From an uncultured Pseudomonadales bacterium (GTDB lineage Bacteria; Pseudomonadota; Gammaproteobacteria; Pseudomonadales; Pseudohongiellaceae), in NCBI GenBank assembly GCA_949430125.1, contig CASQMQ010000059.1, positions 1 through 44,822 on the forward strand: a stretch of 44,822 bases of DNA, read 5' to 3'. This document shows, piece by piece, positions 18,008 through 26,530 of this stretch (positions are counted from its first letter, which is position 1; every line of letters begins with the position of its first letter). The notes beneath the pieces are model-generated. The model was given only the letters and a program-made list of their open reading frames with translations. It ran no database searches and was not told where the DNA came from. The translations under genes were made by a program, and so were the position numbers.

Positions 18008-18925
18008 TTGAAAAACTCTGCAGCAGTTTTTTTCGCAAGCGATCAGTCCGATGCGCGTAGGATCTTTCATGGTCGAGGTCATCTCTTTCCCGGCCTCGAA
18101 CATGTCTGCATCGATTGGTTCCGACCACTGGTTCTGATAACTGCCCATGCTGCGATCGATCATATTGAGAGGTTGACGGAAATCTTGCTGCGGGCCGATG
18201 AACGTAAGCAAATCCGTACGATCGTACTGCAGAACCGATTCGAGCGCGGTGCTCCGGCGCAGACCATTTATGGCGAAGCGGCAGGCCCGGTAGTTGCAAA
18301 CGAGGGGAGCTTGCGCTTCGACGTGCATCCCGGCACGCAGCAGAATACTGGTCTGTTTCTCGATATGCGCTGCCTGCGTGACTGGCTGCTAGAAAATAGT
18401 CTCGATGCCAACGTGCTGAACTTGTTTGCTTATACCTGTTCGCTTTCTGTAGCTGCTCTTGCCGGTGGTGCGAGATCGGTGACCAACGTGGATATGAGTA
18501 AAACTAGTATTAAGTGGGGTGAGGAGAATCATACTCTGAACCAGCAAGACCTTCGCTACGTGCAGTCGGTTCCGTACAATCTGTTTAAGTCCTGGGGAAA
18601 AATGAAACAGTTTGGGCGCTACGATATAGTGGTTATCGATCCACCGATGCGCCAGCGTGGAAGTTTTGATTCAGCAAAAAATTACGGCGCAGTAATGAAG
18701 AAGCTTCACGGTCTTTGTGCGCCCGGTGCGAAAGTCATCGCCACCATAAATAGCCCTTTTCTCAGTAGTGATTATCTGCAGGAACTCTTTGAGAAGCACA
18801 ATCCTGAGGGAGCCTATCTCGGAGAGATGGCTGTCGCGCCAGAATTCGAAGACAAGTACCCCGAACGGGGGCTCAACATTTGCCTTTTCGAAATGCCGGA
18901 TTTTGGTAATCGGCCTGTCAGCTAG
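18008..18925 (+). CDS. Class I SAM-dependent methyltransferase, RlmI/RlmK-like
   Basis: The 305-residue product has the Rossmann-fold signature of rRNA-type methyltransferases. Motif I is LNLFAYTCSLSVAALAGGA, followed by VTNVDMSKTSIKWGEEN, and the catalytic segment is VVIDPPMRQRGSF (a DPP box). The preceding HPGTQQNTGLFLDMR matches RlmI/RlmK-like enzymes. An S-adenosylmethionine-dependent rRNA or small-substrate methylation is expected. The start is uncertain: the frame opens right after a stop and offers only TTG 18008, with no ribosome binding site. The N-terminal PUA-like region of full RlmI is absent. Confidence 0.75.
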   Translation: MKNSAAVFFASDQSDARRIFHGRGHLFPGLEHVCIDWFRPLVLITAHAAIDHIERLTEILLRADERKQIRTIVLQNRFERGAPAQTIYGEAAGPVVANEGSLRFDVHPGTQQNTGLFLDMRCLRDWLLENSLDANVLNLFAYTCSLSVAALAGGARSVTNVDMSKTSIKWGEENHTLNQQDLRYVQSVPYNLFKSWGKMKQFGRYDIVVIDPPMRQRGSFDSAKNYGAVMKKLHGLCAPGAKVIATINSPFLSSDYLQELFEKHNPEGAYLGEMAVAPEFEDKYPERGLNICLFEMPDFGNRPVS

Positions 18926-19019
18926 GATGGACGATTGCGCTAGTTAGTCTCGGGCATGCGCCAGTACCTGTTGGGAATATACTGATTATTAGGCTGAATC
19001 GAATCTAGTGGGGTGAGCT

Positions 19020-19520
19020 ATGAGTGATAAATTGAATGAGGAGTCAACTCAAGATAAGCAAGATAACAAAGGCGCTGCAGTTAAATTTCCGCCTCCTGCG
19101 ATATTTGCGAGCTGCATCTTCTTGGGGGCGGGTTTTCAATATCTGCGGCCAGTGGGTCTGGGCATCCCGGAATCCATTGAAATTTTCGGCTACCTGCTGG
19201 TGTTGTTTGGCATCACTATAGCGATTCTCGTTGCTACTTCATTCAGGCGCGCTGGCACTGCCATCGAACCCTGGAAGCCTACTACTTCGATTGTAACAAC
19301 GGGTTTCTACGCCTGGTCTCGCAATCCCATCTATGCTGGATTCTGTCTAATAAACATCGGTATCGGAATTGCGAGCGACAGTATCTGGATTTTCGTTAGT
19401 TTTATCCCGGCCGCCTTCCTCCTCTATCACGTTGCGATTGCAAAGGAAGAGGCTTACTTAGCAGAGAAATTTGGCGAAGAATATCTCACCTATAAAAACA
19501 AGGTAAGGCGCTGGGTGTAG
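19020..19520 (+). CDS. ICMT/PEMT-type integral membrane methyltransferase
   Basis: The 166-residue membrane protein has about four hydrophobic segments and the conserved core of the isoprenylcysteine carboxyl methyltransferase / phospholipid methyltransferase family: GFYAWSRNPIYAGF, then KEEAYLAEKFGEEYLTYKNKVRRW at the C-terminus. The last motif binds S-adenosylmethionine. The substrate in bacteria is unknown, probably a lipid-like thiol or carboxyl group. ATG 19020 is preceded by GGGGTGAG at proper spacing. Confidence 0.85.
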   Translation: MSDKLNEESTQDKQDNKGAAVKFPPPAIFASCIFLGAGFQYLRPVGLGIPESIEIFGYLLVLFGITIAILVATSFRRAGTAIEPWKPTTSIVTTGFYAWSRNPIYAGFCLINIGIGIASDSIWIFVSFIPAAFLLYHVAIAKEEAYLAEKFGEEYLTYKNKVRRWV

Positions 19521-19582
19521 TTAACGGATGACTAATAAACCTGCAGAACCATACTGTGCTCGAGTGCGGGAGGTGATTTCGA

Positions 19583-20452
19583 ATGGAAAATATTCAACAT
19601 TTTTTTGCTCCGCTTGTTCTGTTGGTATTGCTCAGTACCACGGTGAATGCCCAGCCAGCTCAGGAGTCAGAAATGGAAGCTAGGGCCGCCTTAGATCGTT
19701 TTCTTGAAGCATGGAATTCGGCAGACAACAACATCATTCGGAAGACAGTGAACTACCCTTACATTACCCACGCGCCCTTTGGCATGGTTATCGCGAATGA
19801 GCCAGAGCAATTCAATACGGATTTCGATGGGTTGAAAAAACAGGGCTGGGCGCGTAGCACATTCGACAAGATCACTCCTGGGCAATCTTCAGATCAAAAA
19901 GTAAATTTCGAAGTAGAGTATAGCCGTCTTAATGCGGCAGGCGAGGTGATTAGCCGTGGTTATATGTTCTATGTAGTAACAAACAATGAGGGGCGCTGGG
20001 GAATGCAGTATCGTGCGCCAGGCCAACTGAGCCCGGAGCCTGATGAGGCGGTGCTGATTGATGCCCGGCAAGCGGCTATAGCCTTGGTTGATGAATTCTT
20101 TGTAGCATTCAACGCAGCTGACAATGCGGCGCTTCTGAAAGTGAGCCATGTGCCACAAATCATGTTGAGCGCAGGGCAGTTCATCTTGGCGGAGGATATT
20201 GCATCGCCGATCGTGACGATGAATTTTGAGCGCATGCGCGAGAGAGAAAATTGGCATAGCAGCGAGTTAGGTTACTTCGAAGTCGTTAACGTCTCAGAGA
20301 ATCAGGTGATTGTAGAGTTGAGTTTTGAGCGCTTTAATCCTAATGCGGAGCATTATTTAACCGGCCCAGCTGTCTGGGTACTTAATAGACGAGAAGGAAG
20401 CTGGGGCGTAGAATTTAGATCTCTAATGCCTCCAATACGTCATCTGGAATAA
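19583..20452 (+). CDS. Exported protein with two NTF2-like domains
   Basis: The 289-residue protein has a signal peptide (LVLLVLLSTTVNA) and two copies of a SnoaL/NTF2-like unit. Copy one covers about residues 30-145 (ALDRFLEAWNSADNNIIRKTVNYPYI). Copy two covers about 160-289 (LVDEFFVAFNAADNAALLKVSHVPQI). Both end in a W-G strand (GRWGMQYRA and GSWGVEFRS), which shows internal duplication. NTF2 folds bind small hydrophobic ligands or act as isomerases or dehydratases. The function is unknown. The ribosome binding site GGGAGGTGAT (19568-19577) is nearly fully complementary to the 16S rRNA end, which predicts strong translation. Confidence 0.8.
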   Translation: MENIQHFFAPLVLLVLLSTTVNAQPAQESEMEARAALDRFLEAWNSADNNIIRKTVNYPYITHAPFGMVIANEPEQFNTDFDGLKKQGWARSTFDKITPGQSSDQKVNFEVEYSRLNAAGEVISRGYMFYVVTNNEGRWGMQYRAPGQLSPEPDEAVLIDARQAAIALVDEFFVAFNAADNAALLKVSHVPQIMLSAGQFILAEDIASPIVTMNFERMRERENWHSSELGYFEVVNVSENQVIVELSFERFNPNAEHYLTGPAVWVLNRREGSWGVEFRSLMPPIRHLE

Positions 20453-20464
20453 GAAGAGGGCCAA

Positions 20465-20651
20465 ATGAAACCTCGTATAAGTATGATCACACTAGGTGTA
20501 GACGACATTGGGAGATAAGTTGATTTTTACCGAGATGGGCTAGGCTTTCCTCAGCTAGAATCTCCACCCAAAGTAGTGCTTTTTTGCTCTTAATGGAACT
20601 TGGTTGGGGAAGTTCTCTAGCTCAAGAGTCGACTTCTATGTTAATTGTTAG
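20465..20651 (+). pseudogene. VOC (glyoxalase-like) family relic
   Basis: Three frames together spell the first ~60 residues of a VOC-family protein. MKPRISMITLGVDDIGR stops after GGGAGATAA. A second frame gives VDFYRDGLGFPQLESPP. A third gives FFALNGTWLGKFSSS. These follow one another exactly as in intact homologues. The C-terminal part is missing, and the remnant runs into the thiolase-like gene starting at 20638. It keeps a good ribosome binding site (AGAGGG). The frame breaks lie near 20516 and in the T-run at 20580-20585. It encodes no functional product. Confidence 0.7.
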
Positions 20652-22203
20652 AGAGGGTTCTCACTTGTTAGATTCAACACCAATACTAGTTGGAAGCGGT
20701 CAGTTCACAGACAGACAGACTAACCCCGAGTTGGCGCACTCGCCGATGGGAATCGCTGCTGAGGCCGCAAAGGCTGCATTGGCCGACACGGGCATCGGAC
20801 ACGAGCTCGCGGCAGAAATAGATACGCTTGCAGTGGTTCGAATATTCCAGGATTCCTACGAGAAACCACGGGTTGCAACCTCGTTCGGCCGCGCCGAGAA
20901 TCCACCTCGTGCGGTAGCACGAAGAATAGGTGCTAATCCAACGAATGCCATCTATGCCAATGTTGGTGGAAACACGCCGCAGAAATTAATTAACGAAATG
21001 GCGGAGCGCATAAGTAGCTGCGATGTATCTGTTGTGCTTCTCACCGGTTCTGAGGCTATACGGACAGCACAGCTGGCTCGAAGAAACAATATTGAGTTGA
21101 ATTGGCAGGAAGAGGATGCGGGCTCGCAAGAAGATCGGGGCCTTGGCGAGGCCTTGGCCAATGCTCATGAGAGGGCTCATGGATTGATCGCACCAATTCA
21201 AGCCTATCCTCTTTTCGAGAACGCCATCCGAAAAGATAAAGGGCGGTCTGTCGATGAGCATCTGTTAGCAATGGGAGAACTCTTCGCGCCCTTTACAGAT
21301 GTTGCTTCAAATAATCCTTTCTCTTTCTACGGCACGAGACGCTCTGCAACCGAACTGGCGAATGTTACCAAAGAAAATCGGTTTATATGTTTTCCCTATC
21401 CGAAGTTTATGAATTCACGGGATGCTGTAAATCAAGGCGCGGCTGTTGTCATGACTTCGGTAGGAAAGGCAAAACAACTGGGTATCGATCCTAGTAAATG
21501 GGTTTTCCTGCATGGCTGCAGTGAGGCGAACGAGAAATTGCTAATAAGCGATCGAGTTAATCTTCACTCCTCGCCTGCAATTGTAGCAAATAGCCAGCAG
21601 GCATTTGCGATGGCGAACAAAACAATTGAGGACATAGACTTAATTGATATCTATTCTTGTTTCCCATCGGCTGTTGAGGTTGCATGTGATGCTCTAGGAT
21701 TGTCTTACTCGGATCCGCGAGGCTTAACGCTAACAGGCGGACTGCCATTTTTTGGCGGGCCAGGAAACAATTATTCGATGCATGCTATCGCGACCGCAAT
21801 ACCCCTGCTGCGTGACGATCCACAGCAGTACGCACTGATAACAGCAAACGGTGGGCGCCTATCGAAACACGCTACTGGTATTTATTCTGCTACGCCACTA
21901 CGCGGCGAGTGGCAAAGAGAATCAAATGCTAAAATACAGGCCCAGATCAACGCCATGCCTAGTCCAGAATTTACCGAAGCACCTAGTGGTGTAGCGAAGA
22001 TTGAAACCTATACGGTCTGCTTCGACAAGACGAATCCTGTGAGCGGGATAGTCATTGGAAGGCTGCTTGAAACTGATCAGCGTTTTATCGCCAACACGGC
22101 TAGCGATGAGTCAACGCTGCGGAAAATGATGCAGGATGATTTCCTGGCTAGCAACGGAACCGTTGTCTCTAGCGGCGGTCTGAATACGTTCACAGCTGCT
22201 TGA
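20638..22203 (+). CDS. Thiolase-superfamily acetyl-CoA acetyltransferase-like protein
   Basis: About 521 residues from ATG 20638. It has STPILVGSGQFTDRQ at the N-terminus, the family segment NVGGNTPQKLINEMAERI, ENPFSFYGT-type NPFSFYGTRRSA, the DIYSCFPSAVEVACDALGL region and the C-terminal thiolase-like LPFFGGPGNNYSMHAIAT. The classical nucleophilic Cys position of biosynthetic thiolases is not obvious: the GGNTPQ segment stands where it would be expected. This matches the uncharacterised acetyl-CoA acetyltransferase group common in Actinobacteria and marine Proteobacteria. It is probably involved in CoA-thioester metabolism. An upstream TTG frame (20584) runs through the VOC relic and is not the true start. 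It is followed by an SDR gene on the same strand. Confidence 0.8.
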   Translation: MLIVREGSHLLDSTPILVGSGQFTDRQTNPELAHSPMGIAAEAAKAALADTGIGHELAAEIDTLAVVRIFQDSYEKPRVATSFGRAENPPRAVARRIGANPTNAIYANVGGNTPQKLINEMAERISSCDVSVVLLTGSEAIRTAQLARRNNIELNWQEEDAGSQEDRGLGEALANAHERAHGLIAPIQAYPLFENAIRKDKGRSVDEHLLAMGELFAPFTDVASNNPFSFYGTRRSATELANVTKENRFICFPYPKFMNSRDAVNQGAAVVMTSVGKAKQLGIDPSKWVFLHGCSEANEKLLISDRVNLHSSPAIVANSQQAFAMANKTIEDIDLIDIYSCFPSAVEVACDALGLSYSDPRGLTLTGGLPFFGGPGNNYSMHAIATAIPLLRDDPQQYALITANGGRLSKHATGIYSATPLRGEWQRESNAKIQAQINAMPSPEFTEAPSGVAKIETYTVCFDKTNPVSGIVIGRLLETDQRFIANTASDESTLRKMMQDDFLASNGTVVSSGGLNTFTAA

Positions 22204-22275
22204 GACTCCGTTAAGGTAGAAGTAATACAGTTATCATAAGGGGGCGGTTCAGTTCCATTATATAGAGGGTTGGGA

Positions 22276-23244
22276 ATGTCGACACGAGTGCAGAAGAAAT
22301 TAAACTCCGGATTTAGCGGAAAACCTGAGCCCAGCGAAATTTTGGCCGGCAAAGAGCTGTCAGGCAAAGTCGCGGTCGTAACCGGTGGTTACTCCGGTAT
22401 CGGTTTGGAGACTACACGTGCGCTGGCTGCTGCAGGTGTAAAAGTTTATGTGCCGGTACGTACGCCTGACAAAGCGAAGGAAAACTTAAAGGACATAGAA
22501 GGTGAAGTGATTGTTGATGCGATGGACCTTGCCGATCTAGCAAGCGTTCGTGGCTATGCGGCCTCGGTAACGGACCGAGAATCAAAACTAGACTTGTTGA
22601 TTAATAATGCCGGCATTATGGCCTGCCCAGAAGCGCGGGTCGGCAATAACTGGGAATCGCAATTCGGTGTCAACCATATAGGGCATTTTGTTTTGACTCA
22701 AAAATTGCGGGGCCTACTTCTGAACGCTGGTTCGTCGCGCGTGGTTTGTCTCTCCTCTATCGGGCATCGCCGTAGCGATATTCTCTGGGACGATATGCAT
22801 TTCGAATCCGTCGACTACGAGAAATGGACTGCGTATGCTCAGGCGAAAACAGCCAATTCTTTGTTCGCGCTTGGTATGGACATGAAATATCGAGATAAGG
22901 GTATACAAGCTTTCTCGGTTCATCCAGGTGGTATTCTTACGCCACTGCAGCGGCACCTGCCCAACGAAGAGATGATGGCCCTAGGCTGGACTGATGCCGA
23001 TGGCAATATCTCAGAGCAGGTTGCTGCATTGTTCAAGTCGACTACGCAGGGTTGCAGCACAACTCTGTGGGCCGCAACCAGTGATGCGCTCGCCGACACC
23101 GGCGGCCTCTACTGCGAGGATTGCGACGTGTCTAATCTCGCCACGCAGGACTCGCCCAGATTCTGCGATGTTGCACCCTGGGCTGTAAGCGAAGAAGGTG
23201 CAATGAAACTTTGGGAGCTAACTGAGAAGATGCTGGCTGAGTAG
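22276..23244 (+). CDS. SDR family NAD(P)-dependent oxidoreductase
   Basis: The protein is 322 residues from ATG 22276 (GAGGG upstream). The Rossmann dinucleotide motif is TGGYSGIGLETTRAL. The structural motif is LLINNAGIMACPE, the active-site Ser is in CLSSIGH, and the catalytic pair is YAQAKTA (YxxxK). It is longer than classical SDRs and resembles retinol-dehydrogenase/WWOX-like short-chain reductases, with a C-terminal extension containing several Cys. The substrate is unknown, probably an alcohol or ketone of a lipid. It sits between the thiolase-like and GAPDH genes on one strand, with a 26-base gap to the latter. Confidence 0.85.
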   Translation: MSTRVQKKLNSGFSGKPEPSEILAGKELSGKVAVVTGGYSGIGLETTRALAAAGVKVYVPVRTPDKAKENLKDIEGEVIVDAMDLADLASVRGYAASVTDRESKLDLLINNAGIMACPEARVGNNWESQFGVNHIGHFVLTQKLRGLLLNAGSSRVVCLSSIGHRRSDILWDDMHFESVDYEKWTAYAQAKTANSLFALGMDMKYRDKGIQAFSVHPGGILTPLQRHLPNEEMMALGWTDADGNISEQVAALFKSTTQGCSTTLWAATSDALADTGGLYCEDCDVSNLATQDSPRFCDVAPWAVSEEGAMKLWELTEKMLAE

Positions 23245-23270
23245 GCGCAGTGTAGCTTTGGAGATGTACC

Positions 23271-24269
23271 ATGGCTTTACCTAAAATTGCTATCAACGGT
23301 TTTGGTCGAATCGGTCGAACTATCATGCGTATCGCGAAGCTACGTAAACACTATGATGTGGTTGCGGTGAATGACCTTGCCAGTCCAGATCAGCTCGCCT
23401 ATGCATTTAAGTATGATAGTACTCATGGAGTGTTTCCGGGTGAGGTGAGCTTTGATGGCGACAGGTTCAAAGTGTTGAGCGAAAGAGATCCTACGAAATT
23501 GCCGTGGGAGGAATTGGGAGTCGATTACGTCATCGAAAGCTCCGGCGCCTTCAGGCATTTAGTAGATTTGCAGAAACATATCGATGGCGGCGCTAAACGT
23601 GTTGTGCTCACTGTGCCTTGTAAAGATTCTCTCGATGCAACTCTAGTGAGCGGCGTTAATGATCATGTGGTTACACCTTCCAGTACGATTATTAGCAATG
23701 CGAGCTGCCCGACGAACTGCGCGGCGCCTCTTACGAAGGTGTTACACGATTCTTTTGGAATTCGTCGAGGCTTGCTCACTACAGTGCACGCCTATACGTC
23801 GGGTCAACGGCTAATAGATTCCCCCCATGCTAGCGACAAGCGGCGTTCGCGTAACGCAGCTACCAATATAGTGCCGACTTCAACTGGGGCGGCGAAGGCG
23901 ATTGGTCTGGTTATGCCCGAACTGGCTGGCAAGCTGGATGGTCTGGCGATGCGAGTGCCCATTCCCGATGGCAGCATCGTAGACCTTGTGGTCGAACTCG
24001 ACTCAGATGTCACGGTCGAATCGATAAACGCGGCAATGCAGGCAGCCGCGCTCGGCCCCATGAAAGGTATCTTGCAGTATTCCGTCGATGAGATAGTTAG
24101 TAGCGATATTATCGGCAATTCCCACTCCAGTATATTTGATTCATTGCTGACACAGGTAATGCAAGATCGCATGGTGAAGGTCGTGAGTTGGTACGACAAC
24201 GAGTGGGGCTATAGCACTAGAGTTGAGGAATTAGTTCAGCGTTTGGCAAAGATGGATGGGATCGTTTAG
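23271..24269 (+). CDS. gap: Type I glyceraldehyde-3-phosphate dehydrogenase
   Basis: The 332-residue protein has INGFGRIGR (NAD-binding), an Asp after the second beta strand (AVNDL, residue 35) that favours NAD over NADP, and catalytic Cys146 in SNASCPTNC. Catalytic His lies in TTVHAYTSGQ. Further matches are STGAAKAIGLVMPEL and the C-terminal WYDNEWGYS. It converts glyceraldehyde-3-phosphate to 1,3-bisphosphoglycerate. The usual SCTTNC is SCPTNC here. The setting between two SDR genes, not with pgk, tkt or epd, is unusual for a glycolytic copy. GGAG precedes ATG 23271. Confidence 0.93.
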   Translation: MALPKIAINGFGRIGRTIMRIAKLRKHYDVVAVNDLASPDQLAYAFKYDSTHGVFPGEVSFDGDRFKVLSERDPTKLPWEELGVDYVIESSGAFRHLVDLQKHIDGGAKRVVLTVPCKDSLDATLVSGVNDHVVTPSSTIISNASCPTNCAAPLTKVLHDSFGIRRGLLTTVHAYTSGQRLIDSPHASDKRRSRNAATNIVPTSTGAAKAIGLVMPELAGKLDGLAMRVPIPDGSIVDLVVELDSDVTVESINAAMQAAALGPMKGILQYSVDEIVSSDIIGNSHSSIFDSLLTQVMQDRMVKVVSWYDNEWGYSTRVEELVQRLAKMDGIV

Positions 24270-24319
24270 CTGTTAAATTTTTTAAAATGGATCGGCGCAA
24301 CAATTGAGGGAATACTAGG

Positions 24320-25078
24320 TTGGATTTTACTAATAAGACGGTGCTAGTTACAGGCGGCACTCGAGGTATCGGCAAGGCGATCGCTTTTGCGTTTGCGAAA
24401 AAGGGTGCGCGAGTAGCAGTACTGTTTCGCAGTGATCAGGTGAGCGCGGATAAGACTCTCGCCGAGCTTGAAGGAAACACTCACCTAGCAATCAAAGCTG
24501 ATGTCACCGACGCAGATCAGGTCAAGAAAGCGCTCGATGATGTAATAGAGAGCTTCGGCCGCTTGGACATCGTCGTGAACAATGCCGGCATCGGCGTATA
24601 CCACCCGCTGCCAACCACCAACTACGAAGACTGGCAACAGGCTTGGAAGAAAACGATCGACGCCAATCTTATCGGCCCCGCCAACATCTGTTTCTGTGCC
24701 GCAAAGCATATGATCGACCAGGGCGGCGGTCGTATCGTCAACATCACGTCCCGTGGCGCGTTTCGTGGAGAGCCAACCAAGGCGGCCTACGGCGCCAGCA
24801 AGGCGGGGCTTAACTCCCTCAGCCAGTCATTGGCTGTAGCGCTGGCCGAGTACAAAATATTCGTTGGTGCAGTGGCGCCGGGATTCGTCAATACCGAACT
24901 CACGGCTGATAGATTGAATGGTCCTGAAGGCGCAGAGATCAAGGCGCAGAGCCCGTTCAATCGTGTCGCTGAGCCTGAAGAAGTCGCCCACGCCGTACTG
25001 TTTCTCGCCTCCGAAGGAGCGGAATTTTCTACCGGTACGATTATCGATGTGAACGGCGCTTCCTATCTGCGAAGCTGA
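24320..25078 (+). CDS. FabG-like SDR oxidoreductase
   Basis: The 252-residue protein is a classical short-chain dehydrogenase: TGGTRGIGKAIA dinucleotide motif, NNAGIGVY, catalytic Ser in NITSRG, and YGASKAGLNSLSQ with the YxxxK pair. The VAPGFVNTELT segment and the C-terminal GTIIDVNGA match 3-oxoacyl-ACP-reductase-like enzymes. The substrate is not defined by sequence. The start appears to be TTG 24320, with GAGGG about ten bases upstream and no suitable ATG nearby. It follows gap by 50 bases and precedes the next gene by 18, so co-transcription is likely. Confidence 0.88.
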   Translation: MDFTNKTVLVTGGTRGIGKAIAFAFAKKGARVAVLFRSDQVSADKTLAELEGNTHLAIKADVTDADQVKKALDDVIESFGRLDIVVNNAGIGVYHPLPTTNYEDWQQAWKKTIDANLIGPANICFCAAKHMIDQGGGRIVNITSRGAFRGEPTKAAYGASKAGLNSLSQSLAVALAEYKIFVGAVAPGFVNTELTADRLNGPEGAEIKAQSPFNRVAEPEEVAHAVLFLASEGAEFSTGTIIDVNGASYLRS

Positions 25079-25096
25079 GCTAAAGGCGAAAATCTC

Positions 25097-25957
25097 ATGA
25101 AGCGCATTTCGATTAAGCACTTAACCTCTCTGGCTATTCACGGCCTCTGTGCGCTTGCAGCTTCAAGTGTTTGTGCTCAACCACCCGAATTCGATGGCAA
25201 GATCGTGCAGCGATTCGATGTCGACAATGCTTATCAGGCTGTCGCGGTAGGCCAAGATGCATTCTATGCAATAAGCAATGTGCGCCTAACACGACATGAC
25301 AAAAACACGGGCAGGGTGCTGCAGCAGTGGGATGACGGTTCGCAACTGAACAGTCCTCTCAGCCATCTGGACAGCGGCGTGGTCTTAGATGAAAAATTGT
25401 ACTCGGCTCATTCGAATTATCCGGGCTGGCCAATGACGAGTTCTGTCGAAGTGTGGGATATGGGTAACATGCAGCACATCGAAAGCCATAGCTTCGGTGT
25501 TATGTTGGGATCCTTCACTTGGTTGGATAGGTACAACGGTTCATGGTGGGGCGCATTCGCGAACTACGACATTGTACAAAGAGGAATGACCGAGCCCTAC
25601 GGAGAGACGCGTAATACTGTCATGGTGCAATTTGATGATGACTTTGAAGTTTTGCAAAGCTGGTCGCTGCCTGCCGAAATTTTGCGAAGAATGTCGCCGA
25701 TGAGTAATTCTGGCGGTTCCTGGGGAAGCGACGGTTATTTGTATCTCAGCGGACACGATGATCCGGAAATCTATGTCATGGCATTGCCAGAGGCTGGGTC
25801 GGAGCTAGATTGGCTTGCCACAGTTCGACTACCAGGGCTGAATGGTCAGGGTATTGCCTGGGATCGCTCTATCGAAGACAGCATTCTCTGGGCGATTCTA
25901 CGTAGTACGCGACAAGTATTGAAGATCGAGATGCCGGTGCTGCCGGGTCTCAACTAG
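25097..25957 (+). CDS. Exported propeller-like protein of unknown function
   Basis: The 286-residue product has a signal peptide (LAIHGLCALAASSVCAQ). Its body contains repeated beta-rich units with D-x-Y or G-x-Y turns, such as AYQAVAVGQDAFYAIS, HSNYPGWPMTSSVEVWD and GYLYLSGHDDPEIYVM, which suggests a beta-propeller of NHL or SMP-30 type. I recognise no specific family. It begins 18 bases after the SDR stop and is the last gene of this rightward run. The next gene is convergent. Confidence 0.7.
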   Translation: MKRISIKHLTSLAIHGLCALAASSVCAQPPEFDGKIVQRFDVDNAYQAVAVGQDAFYAISNVRLTRHDKNTGRVLQQWDDGSQLNSPLSHLDSGVVLDEKLYSAHSNYPGWPMTSSVEVWDMGNMQHIESHSFGVMLGSFTWLDRYNGSWWGAFANYDIVQRGMTEPYGETRNTVMVQFDDDFEVLQSWSLPAEILRRMSPMSNSGGSWGSDGYLYLSGHDDPEIYVMALPEAGSELDWLATVRLPGLNGQGIAWDRSIEDSILWAILRSTRQVLKIEMPVLPGLN

Positions 25958-26019
25958 ACTAATTAGACGAAGGAAGTTGTGCGTTGAGAGCCTAGTGCTC
26001 TTGATATCAACATGTGTAC

Positions 26020-26403
26020 TTATTTAAGGTTTGCAATTGTCTCCGCGGAAATATGTTCCCCGCTGTTTCCCCACGCATTGCGCACATAATTGATGATTTT
26101 TGCCATGTCAGCATGGGCTATTGAGCCGGCAAAAGAAGGCATCTCGCCCCGGCCGATGAGCATCACTAGTGCAACATCTACTCCACTTCCTAGCACTACT
26201 TCGCTGCCTGCTAACGCGGGATAGATATTCGGTATCCCATTGCCATCCCGCTGATGGCATTCTGCACAGCTATTCAGGAATAGCTGCTCGCCCGTATCTT
26301 GAGCTAATGCAGCACCTGCAAGAGAAGAGCAGAAAAAAATAGCTGGTAATAGCAAGGAGGCGCGATTGCGCTTGTTAAGGTTCAACATGGTTTGCTTTTT
26401 CAT
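26020..26403 (-). CDS. Periplasmic cytochrome c, class I
   Basis: From ATG 26403 the protein has 127 residues: a signal peptide (ASLLLPAIFFCSSLAGAALAQ) and one heme motif CAECH followed by QRDGNGIPNIYPALAGS. The probable axial Met lies in GRGEMPSFAGS, and the C-terminal helix is IINYVRNAWGN. This matches small cytochromes that accept electrons from periplasmic dehydrogenases. No dehydrogenase gene is next to it. An in-frame ATG at 26460 would add a 19-residue extension before the signal peptide and is less likely. Confidence 0.85.
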   Translation of the reverse strand: MKKQTMLNLNKRNRASLLLPAIFFCSSLAGAALAQDTGEQLFLNSCAECHQRDGNGIPNIYPALAGSEVVLGSGVDVALVMLIGRGEMPSFAGSIAHADMAKIINYVRNAWGNSGEHISAETIANLK

Positions 26404-26468
26404 CGCTTTAGAATATACACATCCTGTGCCTATTCTGCGAACTAGAAACGCGGGAAGCATCTCGTGTT

Positions 26469-26497
26469 TTGCGGTAAACTGGCTGCTATCATAAAAT
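26469..26497 (+). promoter_or_regulatory. Putative sigma70 promoter of the esterase gene
   Basis: TTGCGG (26469-26474) and TAAAAT (26492-26497) are separated by 17 bases, upstream of the esterase ATG at 26531. Transcription would start near 26504. The divergent cytochrome c gene starts at 26403. Confidence 0.5.
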
Positions 26498-26530
26498 TAC
26501 TAATGATCAGCTGAGCGGCCAGTAAGAACG

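Noticed and set aside
19889-20257. Leftward 122-codon frame
   Set aside because: Antisense of the double NTF2-like gene; no family features.
23804-24199. Leftward 131-codon frame
   Set aside because: Antisense of the GAPDH gene.
25985-26000. AGAGC-CTAGT-GCTCT hairpin between convergent genes
   Set aside because: The stem is only five bases with no T-run; too weak to call a terminator.
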